NCBI GenBank assembly: GCA_907163375.1
Contig: CAJQUW010003421.1
Location: forward strand, 62,001 to 126,000
DNA: 64,000 nucleotides
From: Prostheceraeus crozeri
Lineage: Eukaryota; Platyhelminthes; Polycladida; Euryleptidae
Reading direction: 5' to 3'
The stretch's first letter is position 1. Every line of letters starts with the position of its first letter. Made by a program: the position numbers and the translations under genes. The notes under the pieces are model-generated. The model worked only from the letters and a program-made list of their open reading frames with translations, was not told the DNA's origin and did not search any database. Of the stretch, positions 31,981 to 39,923 are shown piece by piece.

Positions 31981-32196
31981 ATGAAGCAGATGTGTTGCTT
32001 ACGATGTAATGAGCCGCCAGAGGTAAATGTCATTGTCACTTGCACTTGCTGCGCCAGCTCTCACAATGAAACCCCTAAGCAATGTGAACACGATCGCAAA
32101 ACCGCTAAAGCTAAATGCTGCAGTTGTTGTAAATGTAGAAAGGCAAGAAAACAAAAAGATGAGAAGGAGGAAAAAGAGTCAGTCGTCATCGACTGA
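31981..32196 (+). CDS. Small Cys-rich protein overlapping integrase
   Basis: The 71-aa frame starts one base after the previous stop. It has Cys pairs (CCLRC, CTCC, CCSCCKCRK) and a highly charged tail. It overlaps the integrase start by 38 nt in another frame. It could be a zinc-binding protein or a detached remnant of an integrase N-terminal zinc domain. Confidence 0.4.
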   Translation: MKQMCCLRCNEPPEVNVIVTCTCCASSHNETPKQCEHDRKTAKAKCCSCCKCRKARKQKDEKEEKESVVID

Positions 32197-33246
32197 ACGT
32201 TTGAAGTCAATCTATTATGATGTAAAACATCCGGCAGGATTTGCATCTGTCAAGAAATTATCAAAAGCGAGTGGTCTTCCACAATCACAAGTGAAACGAT
32301 GGTTAAAGGGTCAGGCTACCTATACACTCCACAAACAAGCGAAAAAGAAGTACCGCACCCGCCATTATATTGTTCATGACATCGATGAACAGTGGCAAGC
32401 AGATTTGTGTGATGTCGCCTCCATTTCAAAACATAACTCGGGCAATAATTTTATTTTAACCGTCATTGATATTTTCTCGCGTTATGCGTGGGCTCAACCT
32501 TTAAAAACTAAAGAAGGGAAAGGAGTAGCAAAAGCATTCCAAACAATTTTTCGAGAAGGTCGCATTCCAAAAAGAATTCAGAGTGATCAAGGAAAAGAGT
32601 TTGAAAATCAGCATGTGAGAAGATTATTTGAGAGGCATGACATTGAGTTGTTTAGTGTAAAGAGTGCCTATAAAGCTGCACTCGTTGAACGTTTTAATCG
32701 CACATAAAAAATCGCTTGCGGCCACATTTTACCGCCAACTTGACACAAAATTGGACAAAGGTTCTACAAGATACACTCCATGCCTACAATTACTCTATCC
32801 ATCGTTCTATTGAACTCAGACCAGTAGATGTAAATGCTGACAATGTAGATAAAGTGCGCGAATCATTCCAACGTAAACGCACTCATGTGAAAAGTGATGT
32901 GAAAATTGGTGATAAAGTTCGTATCTCAAAAGTGAAAAGTGTTTTTGATAAAGGGTACCTTCCGAATTGGACAGAGGAGGTATTTACAGTATCAAGGATT
33001 AATCAAAAAGACTCTCCGACCACCTACAAGTTGAAAGATTACGATAATGAAGAAATTGAGGGTAGCTTTTACCGCGATGAGATTGAGGTAGTCACTGAAA
33101 GTGAAACATATTTGGTAGAGAAAATCATTCGATGTAAAAAACGGCAAGGTGAAGAATGGTGTCTTGTTAAATGGACTGGTTATCCTTCAAGTATGAACTC
33201 TTGGATGCGTCGTGCCGACATCTTTCATCTAAGTGATCGACAGTGA
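32159..33246 (+). pseudogene. INT: Retroviral-type integrase with chromodomain
   Basis: From the ATG at 32159 there is a basic start, an HTH-like segment (SGLPQSQVKRWLKG) and the rve catalytic core with WQADLCDV, RIQSDQGKEF and ALVERFNRT, giving the D, D and E residues. A frameshift in an A-run at about 32705-32711 separates the core from the C-terminal half. That half has an SH3-like region (GDKVRISKVKS) and a chromodomain (YLVEKIIRCKK, WCLVKWTGYP, NSW). Polinton integrase inserts the element. The chromodomain may guide it to marked chromatin. Confidence 0.93.
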
Positions 33247-33249
33247 TTC

Positions 33250-33257
33250 ATGCAAAG
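33250..33257 (+). promoter_or_regulatory. TATGCAAA-type motif before the pVI-like gene
   Basis: ATGCAAAG begins 4 nt after the integrase stop and ends 30 nt before the ATG at 33288. Confidence 0.5.
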
Positions 33258-33287
33258 TTGTAACTAACAATGTTTAGGGTTTGAGCT

Positions 33288-33743
33288 ATGAATCAAACTG
33301 CCTCATTTTATTCACGACCCTCCTATGTAAGTGGTGGAGGACAAATTTACATCGGCGCTCGCCGCCAACGTGGAGGTAGCATACTTGGTGCACTGAAATC
33401 TGTTGTAGCACCTCTCATATCCAATGTCGGTAGATCTTTAAAACGAAATGTTTTAAGTAATGCCGTTGGCTTTGCTGGTGATGTTGCTAGTGATCTTTCC
33501 AGAGGTAGAAGTTTTAAGAGCAGTTTGTTGAATCGTGGGAAGGAACGTGGTTTAAAAACATTGAAGCAGACCTTTGCTGGTGTTACTCAAGGAAAGAAAT
33601 CACCTAAACGAATGATAAAATGAAGGAGGAAACATCGCGGAGCTGGTAAGGTGCGATCTTCAGTCAAAAGGCATTCACGCAAACGTCGCAGAGGCTCTAA
33701 TCATTCATCAGGCGCTAAACGACGACGCTACCATAACTTCTAA
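33288..33743 (+). pseudogene. pVI-like minor virion protein
   Basis: The frame has an N-terminal GGGQIYIGARRQRGG, an amphipathic Gly-rich helix (ILGALKSVVAPLISNVGRSL) and NAVGFAGDVASDLSRG. It then reaches a TGA at 33621-33623, after which the same frame continues with a very basic tail (RKHRGAG, RKRRRGSNHSSGAKRRR) to 33743. The layout matches the Maverick/adintovirus protein compared with adenovirus pVI, a membrane-lytic internal capsid protein. The repeated GG sites could be protease targets. It is broken by one stop. Confidence 0.65.
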
Positions 33744-33745
33744 TC

Positions 33746-35024
33746 ATGGAGTGTAAAACTTCCGGTTTTTGTTTGTTTGATCAACAAGCCATACAGACAG
33801 ATATTCTTAGTTCAAGTATTGTAGATTATCATCCTCGAACAGCTGAGAATGCTGGCCCCATTGAATTTGTTATTCCTGGTGGTAGTGATGACTACATAGA
33901 TTTGAGTTATGCGATGGTTGATTTGAGGTTTAGAATTCACCAAGCAGATGGAACTGCTATTGACGATACACATAAAGTTGGACTGAACAATTTACCATTG
34001 ACTACATTACTTCGCGATGTTTCTCTAACGATTGGAGAGCAGCAGGTGGAAGGTGGTCAAAGCGATTATCCCTATAAATCATATTTCAATCATGTATCAC
34101 AGTTTCATCCAGCAGCACAAAAAGGTCATATGGAAGCCATGGGATGGTATAGAGATGAAGCAGGAAAATTTGATGTTGAAACAAACAGTGGCTTTGTAAA
34201 GCGATCTGCTATGATTAAAGATAGTAGAGTATGTCAGCTATATGGTCCGCTGAATTTAGACTTCTTTAGACAGTCAAAGTTTTTACTCTGTAATACCAGC
34301 ATGCGACTCAAGCTGACATTGAATAAGCCTGAATTTGCGCTGAATGCATTTGCTAAAGTTGACAATTTTAGAATTCATGTGGAAGATATTGCACTTTACA
34401 TTCGTCGAGTAGTACCGAATCCAAGTGTCATTAGAGGACATGCTGAAGGTCTTAACCGCCAAAATACCATTTACCCCGTTCAGCATACAAAGCTTCTGAC
34501 CTTTACAATTCCGAAAGATCAAAAGAGTTTCATGAAAGATGGCCTCTTTCCATCGGAAGCACCGAAGCTCCTCATGGTGGCAATGGTTGAAAATGATGCA
34601 TTTAATGGTAATATAAAGAAGAATCCTTTCAATTTTAAACACAATCAGTTAAGTGAAATTGCTTTAATGTGTAAATGGTGTGAGTCATCCTGGTCCACCC
34701 TACAAACCAGATTTTGCTGCGGATCAATTTATGCGCAGTTATGTTGATTTTATGGATGTCTTTGGCTTTTACAATACGGATGACACCAACGGACTCACTA
34801 TGAAAGAGTTTAAGAGTGGATATACTATTTATGCATTTGATTTGACTGCTGACAGCGATATTAGTGCCCCCTATCGTCAAGCGAACGTGCCTCATAATAT
34901 TCGTTTGGATTTGACGTTCAAAAGAACACTACCTGAGACAATCAATATATTAATTTATGCAGTCTTCGATTCAAATATTGAAACTACAAAGTATCGTGAC
35001 GTGATTCTTCAGTATAATCGTTAA
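33746..35024 (+). pseudogene. MCP: Double-jelly-roll major capsid protein
   Basis: The N-terminal part has IEFVIPGGSDDYIDL, LPLTTLLRDVSLTIG and the central CNTSMRLKLTLNKPEF. A frameshift lies near 34664-34680. Beyond it the frame continues with FAADQFMRSYVDF, FDLTADSDI and NIRLDLTFKRTLPETI. Total coding length of about 425 codons is below or at the low end for the family. This builds the icosahedral shell. The stop overlaps the protease start (TAATG). Confidence 0.9.
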
Positions 35025-35485
35025 TGAGTTGGTTGACTGCTGACGATATTAAGACTAAAGTGCAGCGTAATGCAGACGAAGCGACGTTGAAAGCTTTCGA
35101 TAATGTCTATTCACTCGATACCTTACCACCTGCAGTAAATCACTATCCCATCTTTATTGTGCTAAACACTCATTCGCAGAATTTAGGCGGTGAGCATTGG
35201 AAAGCGATCTTTATTGGAGAAGACCGACGTGGTGAACTATTTGACTCTCTTGCTCAACCTCCAAATGTACCAACACAGCAGTGGTTGAGAAAACATACGC
35301 GTCAATATCAGCGAAATGAACGCATACTACAACATCCACTTTCATCAACGTGTGGTGCTTTTGTACTGTACTTCATCTTAAAACGTTTACATGTATCTCG
35401 ATTTGTATCTGTTATTCAAAACTTTTCATGTAATCCATCCTCTAATGAAAAAATGATTTGTAAGTTCTATCATGATTTGAAATAA
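35024..35485 (+). CDS. PRO: Adenovirus-type (Ulp1-like) cysteine protease
   Basis: This unbroken 153-aa frame carries the catalytic His in NLGGEHWKAIF, the acidic residue in GELFDSLAQPP, a Gln in LQHPLSS and the Cys in STCGAFVLYF. These C5-family proteases cleave virion precursors during maturation; the GG sites in the pVI-like protein are candidate substrates. It starts inside the MCP stop. Confidence 0.92.
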   Translation: MSWLTADDIKTKVQRNADEATLKAFDNVYSLDTLPPAVNHYPIFIVLNTHSQNLGGEHWKAIFIGEDRRGELFDSLAQPPNVPTQQWLRKHTRQYQRNERILQHPLSSTCGAFVLYFILKRLHVSRFVSVIQNFSCNPSSNEKMICKFYHDLK

Positions 35486-35516
35486 AAACATCATGTTGGA
35501 AAAAGTGTTTTTTATT
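35481..35516. terminator. Back-to-back poly(A) signals between convergent genes
   Basis: AATAAA on the plus strand (35481-35486) serves the MCP/protease unit. TTTATT at 35511-35516 is AATAAA for the minus-strand TBP-like gene and overlaps its stop codon. Confidence 0.6.
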
Positions 35517-36057
35517 TTACAATCCGCTGGGTACGTACATACTCGATGAGATAGTCAAGGATCACATTTGCTTGTACATGACATTTTAATCCAGTAATGA
35601 TCACTTTACTATTATGAAAGATTGCCACATGCACAGGTAACCAACAACTAATGAGAGCTGCAGGAAAAAGTTCGGGTTCATAACACAAATTGTAACTGCT
35701 GGTACGAATCTTCAAAAATGATACACTTTCACTCAATTGAGTAGAGATCACCATATTGTCCACAGTCAGATTCGACATCACACACCTCTCCCTCTTCCAT
35801 ATCCGACGTAGTAGTCTTTGTAGCTCTAAGCGCATTGACTGCGCCGATGAATGAGAAAGGGCGCCGAGAATCTGTACAGTCCCATTTGGGAAGAGTTGAA
35901 GATTCCGTGAATTGTTCATCTTCACCACTAACATTTGAGGTCGGCCCGGGTAATACTTGCTGTTTGGAAGGTGTTGGTGTAATGTTGTGAGATCGATTTT
36001 GGTGTAGAGTCTGAAGCGGCGGAGAATGTTGACGATGGTGTAGCGATGGCGCTTCAT
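35512..36057 (-). CDS. TATA-binding-protein (TBP)-like protein
   Basis: From the ATG at 36057 this gives 181 aa, the size of a TBP core, and shows the two pseudo-repeats of TBP. Repeat 1 (residues about 6-85) has IVNILRRF, KIDLTTLHQHL, KYYPGRPQMLVVKM and LQLFPNGTVQILGALS. Repeat 2 has LCYEPELFPAALISC, HVAIFHNSKVIITGLK and a final helix VILDYLIEYV. The YEPELFPA and SKVIITG blocks are hallmark TBP motifs. TBP bends TATA DNA and recruits TFIIB and polymerase. The frame is open and lies in a tail-to-tail position with the capsid genes. Longer starts exist (36201) but add non-TBP sequence. Confidence 0.85.
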   Translation of the reverse strand: MKRHRYTIVNILRRFRLYTKIDLTTLHQHLPNSKYYPGRPQMLVVKMNNSRNLQLFPNGTVQILGALSHSSAQSMRLELQRLLRRIWKRERCVMSNLTVDNMVISTQLSESVSFLKIRTSSYNLCYEPELFPAALISCWLPVHVAIFHNSKVIITGLKCHVQANVILDYLIEYVRTQRIVK

Positions 36058-36379
36058 GATGAAAGAATGAGTAAATTGAGCGATGTACCTTCCTTTTATA
36101 CTTCTCCCAACTACCTTGATGAAATGTGAAGTTAGTATGAAGTTGGGAATGATAGAGTTGAATTCGCCGATTGTTGACGCGCAGCCAGATGCGATTTCCA
36201 ATACGTGAATGTCTTTTCATATAGAAGTATTTCAAATCCTTCATGATATGATGTAGAGATTGAAAATGACGATAAGATAAAGCAAACTCTCTTCTCACAT
36301 TTCCAGTTGAATCTTTGAAATAGACGTTTCGATCATGATCCGTTTCAATACGTTGTAGGGAATCTAATTTCCAACTCAT
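35729..36379 (-). CDS. Polinton paralogue A with overprinted tail
   Basis: Residues 1-107 match the neighbour at 36402-36758 (W.LDSLQ.I...D.NVYFKDS, R.F..L..IM.DL.YF, WEKYKRK.HRSI). The remaining 108 residues (PPLQTLHQNRS, SNVSGEDEQFTESS, DMEEGEVCDVESDC) are acidic and lie entirely over the TBP-like frame in another register. The compact beta-rich domain is faintly reminiscent of PC4-type ssDNA-binding folds, a weak inference. The domain is unbroken. Confidence 0.55.
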   Translation of the reverse strand: MSWKLDSLQRIETDHDRNVYFKDSTGNVRREFALSYRHFQSLHHIMKDLKYFYMKRHSRIGNRIWLRVNNRRIQLYHSQLHTNFTFHQGSWEKYKRKVHRSIYSFFHHEAPSLHHRQHSPPLQTLHQNRSHNITPTPSKQQVLPGPTSNVSGEDEQFTESSTLPKWDCTDSRRPFSFIGAVNALRATKTTTSDMEEGEVCDVESDCGQYGDLYSIE

Positions 36380-36401
36380 GGTGCGTGGTAGTCATGTCTG
36401 A

Positions 36402-36758
36402 TTAAGATTTGCATAGTAGGGCGATGAACTCACGACGAATAAATGTCATGATGGAGCGATGTATGTATCTTCTATACTTCTCCCAATTGTATTTGCGAAA
36501 TGAGAAACAGTTTGCGGAATGAGAATGGCAGATTTGAATTTCATTTCTGTAATGTTGAAGCCAAACTTGATCACCCAAGGAGATGAATCTTAATGTTTCA
36601 AAATATTCCAAATCCCTCATGATATCATTGAGGTTGACAAATTGTCGCCATGTTAATATAATACCTCTTGATGTATGACCATGAGAATTTTTGAAATGTA
36701 CGTTTCCATCACGATCAACTCTGATATATTGTAGAGAGTCCAAAATCCAAGTCTTCAT
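36402..36758 (-). CDS. Polinton paralogue B
   Basis: This 118-aa protein (first true ATG at 36758) contains WILDSLQYIRVDRDGNVHF, LTWRQFVNLNDIMRDLEYF and WEKYRRYIHRSIMTF. It ends where the shared domain of paralogue A ends. Its last codons contain the motif that precedes paralogue A. Tandem duplication is clear from the shared residues. Function unknown. Confidence 0.6.
   Translation of the reverse strand: MKTWILDSLQYIRVDRDGNVHFKNSHGHTSRGIILTWRQFVNLNDIMRDLEYFETLRFISLGDQVWLQHYRNEIQICHSHSANCFSFRKYNWEKYRRYIHRSIMTFIRREFIALLCKS
36407..36415 (-). promoter_or_regulatory. TATGCAAAT motif before paralogue A (minus strand)
   Basis: Read on the minus strand the sequence is TATGCAAAT, located 27 nt before the paralogue A ATG at 36379. 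Orientation follows the gene, as at the plus-strand sites. Confidence 0.55.
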
Positions 36759-36763
36759 GATGT

Positions 36764-36773
36764 TATGCAAAGT
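36764..36773 (+). promoter_or_regulatory. TATGCAAAGT motif before the first structural paralogue
   Basis: TATGCAAAGT ends about 20 nt before the ATG at 36794, in the divergent spacer with the minus-strand paralogue B. A TATAAAA also lies directly before this ATG, and read on the other strand it could serve paralogue B. Confidence 0.55.
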
Positions 36774-36793
36774 CGCAGATCAGCAATATAAAA

Positions 36794-38191
36794 ATGTCGT
36801 TTTATCATATTTTGCTTAGCAATGCGGCCGCAAATAGATTTGCTAGTAATCGAGCCGCACTCTTTTCTACTCCCATTGATCATACACAACAGCTAAATGG
36901 AAATTGGGAAGTGGGTGTCACTCAACTTGTTTATAGCAACTGTGTCTATACTTTTGATCATGAGGTGATGACTATTAATATGAGACGTACAGCTGCTTAC
37001 CAATGTGAAAAGGGCTGCCGAGTATACATTCCACAGTGGCCAAAGAAAGATCTCTTATCATGTAAAAAGTTTATATATGATTTCCTGAATAAAGCGTGTA
37101 AACATATTGTCCAATTTACTCCGCACAATGATGATCATACTTATGTACATCATGTAGTTGAGAAAGATTGGATTGTTGGTTTAAGTCCAAGTTTAAGAAA
37201 TGATTTAGGTTACCTCGCTAGCGCCTTAACAAGCTATGATAATTTTAACGTTAATTACCACATAAATGGTTATAAACAGTTAATATATCGAGAGGAAGCT
37301 TATTATGTAGATCTTATTCCAAGAAATGAGAAGACGTTGGTGAAGAAGATTGTGATTAAGGCAAGAAAGACAAACATGAGTCCTGAAACATTATTGAAGA
37401 AATTTAATTATCTCCTTCGAGTTGATGGTAAACAAGTGGCAACATTGACTTATATCAAATCATCTAATCATATTGCAATAAGTAAATTAAATGATGATAA
37501 TCTAGTATTAGTTTGTTCAAAAGATTTTCATCAGTTCTTACGACATCATTCTGCAGCTGTTCATGGAAAATTTGATATGCAACATTTACCATGTGAAAGG
37601 TCAAATCAATTTGATACAGAATGGAGCGTATCTTTATACAGAAAGTGTGTAGAGCCTTTAGGTGGTATCTTACATGAAACAAGAGTGTTGATGCCTCGCA
37701 TTATTACTTCAGTTAAATTGGTTGTAGATTATTTAAATGAAATGATTAATGAGCAACATATTTCATTTTCTGAAAAAGAAGGTACTTTGTCTCTCACTAT
37801 AAGTGGAAAAGGTATTGAACTAATTATGGATAAAACTCTAATGGACATTTTGGGTTTTGATCAAAATATCTTTAAAAGTGGTACTGTAACCAAAGCTAGC
37901 GCAGACATGTCGCTATCGCGTCGTATTAACTATTATCAGATATATTCCAATATTGGTGAAGATGTACGTGTGGGAGATGTTGAAGCTCCATTGCTAGCAA
38001 TGATACCATACCAGCCAAAAAGCTGCAGTATTTTATCTGAGCATACTTTCAAGAAAGTGCATTATACAAAGCTGAAATCAAACTACATCCCACAAATTGA
38101 TATTGCAATTTATGACAATGCTGGTGCGTTGATTCCTTTTCATAAAGATGCTGTGACAAGTATCACACTCCATTTCCGAATGAAGAGCTAA
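36794..38191 (+). CDS. Large structural-type Polinton protein, paralogue 1
   Basis: This unbroken 465-aa frame has an N-terminal motif (FYHILLSNAAANRF, LNGNWEVGVTQLVY) and a conserved late block (YYQIYSNIGEDVRVGDVEAP). Both occur in the second copy at 38223-39745 (EGEWEVGVSSICY and LYIQSDLILPISVG). The GEWEV plus LY.YSDI...VGD layout is a recurrent Maverick/adintovirus protein found beside capsid genes. A virion-surface or assembly role is likely but unproven. Confidence 0.6.
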   Translation: MSFYHILLSNAAANRFASNRAALFSTPIDHTQQLNGNWEVGVTQLVYSNCVYTFDHEVMTINMRRTAAYQCEKGCRVYIPQWPKKDLLSCKKFIYDFLNKACKHIVQFTPHNDDHTYVHHVVEKDWIVGLSPSLRNDLGYLASALTSYDNFNVNYHINGYKQLIYREEAYYVDLIPRNEKTLVKKIVIKARKTNMSPETLLKKFNYLLRVDGKQVATLTYIKSSNHIAISKLNDDNLVLVCSKDFHQFLRHHSAAVHGKFDMQHLPCERSNQFDTEWSVSLYRKCVEPLGGILHETRVLMPRIITSVKLVVDYLNEMINEQHISFSEKEGTLSLTISGKGIELIMDKTLMDILGFDQNIFKSGTVTKASADMSLSRRINYYQIYSNIGEDVRVGDVEAPLLAMIPYQPKSCSILSEHTFKKVHYTKLKSNYIPQIDIAIYDNAGALIPFHKDAVTSITLHFRMKS

Positions 38192-38199
38192 TGCAAAAG
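38191..38199 (+). promoter_or_regulatory. TATGCAAA-type motif before the second structural paralogue
   Basis: ATGCAAAAG starts at the last base of the preceding stop codon and lies about 24 nt before the start region of the next gene at 38221-38223. Confidence 0.45.
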
Positions 38200-38222
38200 T
38201 ATGCTAATATATTTTTTCCAAT

Positions 38223-39745
38223 GTGAATAATGTGGAAAGTGAAAATAAGGACTCGTTTCTAATCTACTTACCCAGTAATGCTTCTATGAATAAATTTCCC
38301 AAAAATAAACCATCAGACTATCGAGTAGAATTAAATCGCCCACTGCATTTAGAAGGTGAATGGGAGGTTGGCGTTTCTAGTATTTGCTATGATAGCAATA
38401 TTCAGAATGTGAATGATTTGGAAGAAATGATATTGACTCCTCGCACCCATGATGGAATAATGATGAATAATGCATTCCAGTTCCCATACAATTTAACATC
38501 AGATGGATGAATGAATGGATTCAGATAAAATCAGATTATTATGAACCATTTGGGAATCAGAAAATTATTAAGGCGTTCAATAGTGGTAATACTTCCATCA
38601 TGAAGAATAAAAATCAGAAAGCTTATGAGTTTACTATCTATCATTGGATTGGGAGACAGTTCCTTCGCTTTCATTCTTTTACTAAAGGTCTTACACTGAG
38701 GTTGGATAATGAATTCTATCCACATCTCGGTTTTGGTCATGGACTACATCTAACGTCAATTGCTACTGCAAATGTTAAAAAAGTTTATTCAAATCGAATC
38801 AACAAATTTTATTATAGATTTAAAATATTTGATGGAGATGTTGTAGAATGTGAAGAACGCATCATTTTGAAAAAGCGTGGTGTTCAACCTTTATCACTTA
38901 TTGAGTTAGTAAAACGATGGAATGAGACTGTGGATAAGAAGTATGGAGAGAAAATTATGGCGGAAAAAAATAAGTTGGTTATTCAGAAATATAATGACAA
39001 TTTTACAGTTTATTTTTCTCCAACCTTGCGTCATTTTGTAAGACATTATACACCTATCATTGGAAGCGGTGTGGTGTATGGTTCTCATGAATATCACACT
39101 AAAGCTGATTCAGTTAATGATGAATGGTGGGTGGACATCTATGGTGATCGCATCAAGAAAATTTACCAGTCTTATGAAGAATCTAAAGTTGCTATCAATA
39201 TAATGCCGCGTCTATATCATACAGTTGAAAACTTCATTCATGTAGTAAATCCTTATATACAACAGAAGTCGAAGCATGTGATGAAAAGTAAATATGATGT
39301 AAAGACACACCACATTTCGTTTTCAATTGAAAATCAACGCGTTGTTCTGAAACTGGGTGATGACATTCAATGTCAATTGAGTAAAAATTTGAAACAACTC
39401 TTTGGTTTTTCAATGCTACAAACTGTGTTTACTGCTGCGCATACGATTGGTATAGAAACACCAATGACACTTGATAAACATGAACAACACCTTTACATTC
39501 AAAGTGATTTGATTCTACCTATTTCTGTTGGCGAGGAAAAAGAATACATTTTACGTGATTTCATTCATGATAAAGACGCTTCATATGGAATAGTCGAGAA
39601 GATGTTTGAATCTATTTTCTATCATCCCGTCGTCAAACAAACTATACCCTCTATTACTATCAAAATTACCAATGGTTTACAAGAGTGCATCCATGTGAAA
39701 GATACTAAATCCCTCGTAACTTTAGTGTTTCTGAAAACAAAGTGA
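38223..39745 (+). pseudogene. Large structural-type Polinton protein, paralogue 2
   Basis: About 505 codons in two frames: 38223-38510 and 38507-39745, joined at an ATGA/ATGA/ATGG repeat near 38505 where slippage probably shifted the frame. No in-frame ATG sits at the expected start. An ATG at 38221 is out of register by two bases, so the start may also be damaged. Motifs SFLIYLPSNASMNKFP, EGEWEVGVSS and LYIQSDLILPISVG align with paralogue 1. Its role is presumably the same. Confidence 0.6.
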
Positions 39746-39760
39746 AGTCATTGTGATATG

Positions 39761-39774
39761 TTTATTGAAATAAA
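39761..39774. terminator. Overlapping convergent poly(A) signals
   Basis: TTTATT (39761-39766, AATAAA on the minus strand for PolB) and AATAAA (39769-39774, plus strand for the structural paralogue) lie three bases apart. Confidence 0.6.
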
Positions 39775-39923
39775 AATATGTATATGAAAAAGTATTTTCA
39801 CAGATATAGGGGGAATGAGCTGACTGTAGGCATATATTCACAAGGAAGAAACGATCTCATGCGGTACATAAACAACCATGTGTATCTACAAAAAGCAACA
39901 TCAAATTACTGAGTTAAAGTTGA

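Noticed and set aside
35512..36201. Starting the TBP-like protein at 36201
   Set aside because: The extra 48 residues show no TBP similarity and overlap paralogue A's conserved domain. The ATG at 36057 gives exactly a TBP-core-sized product.
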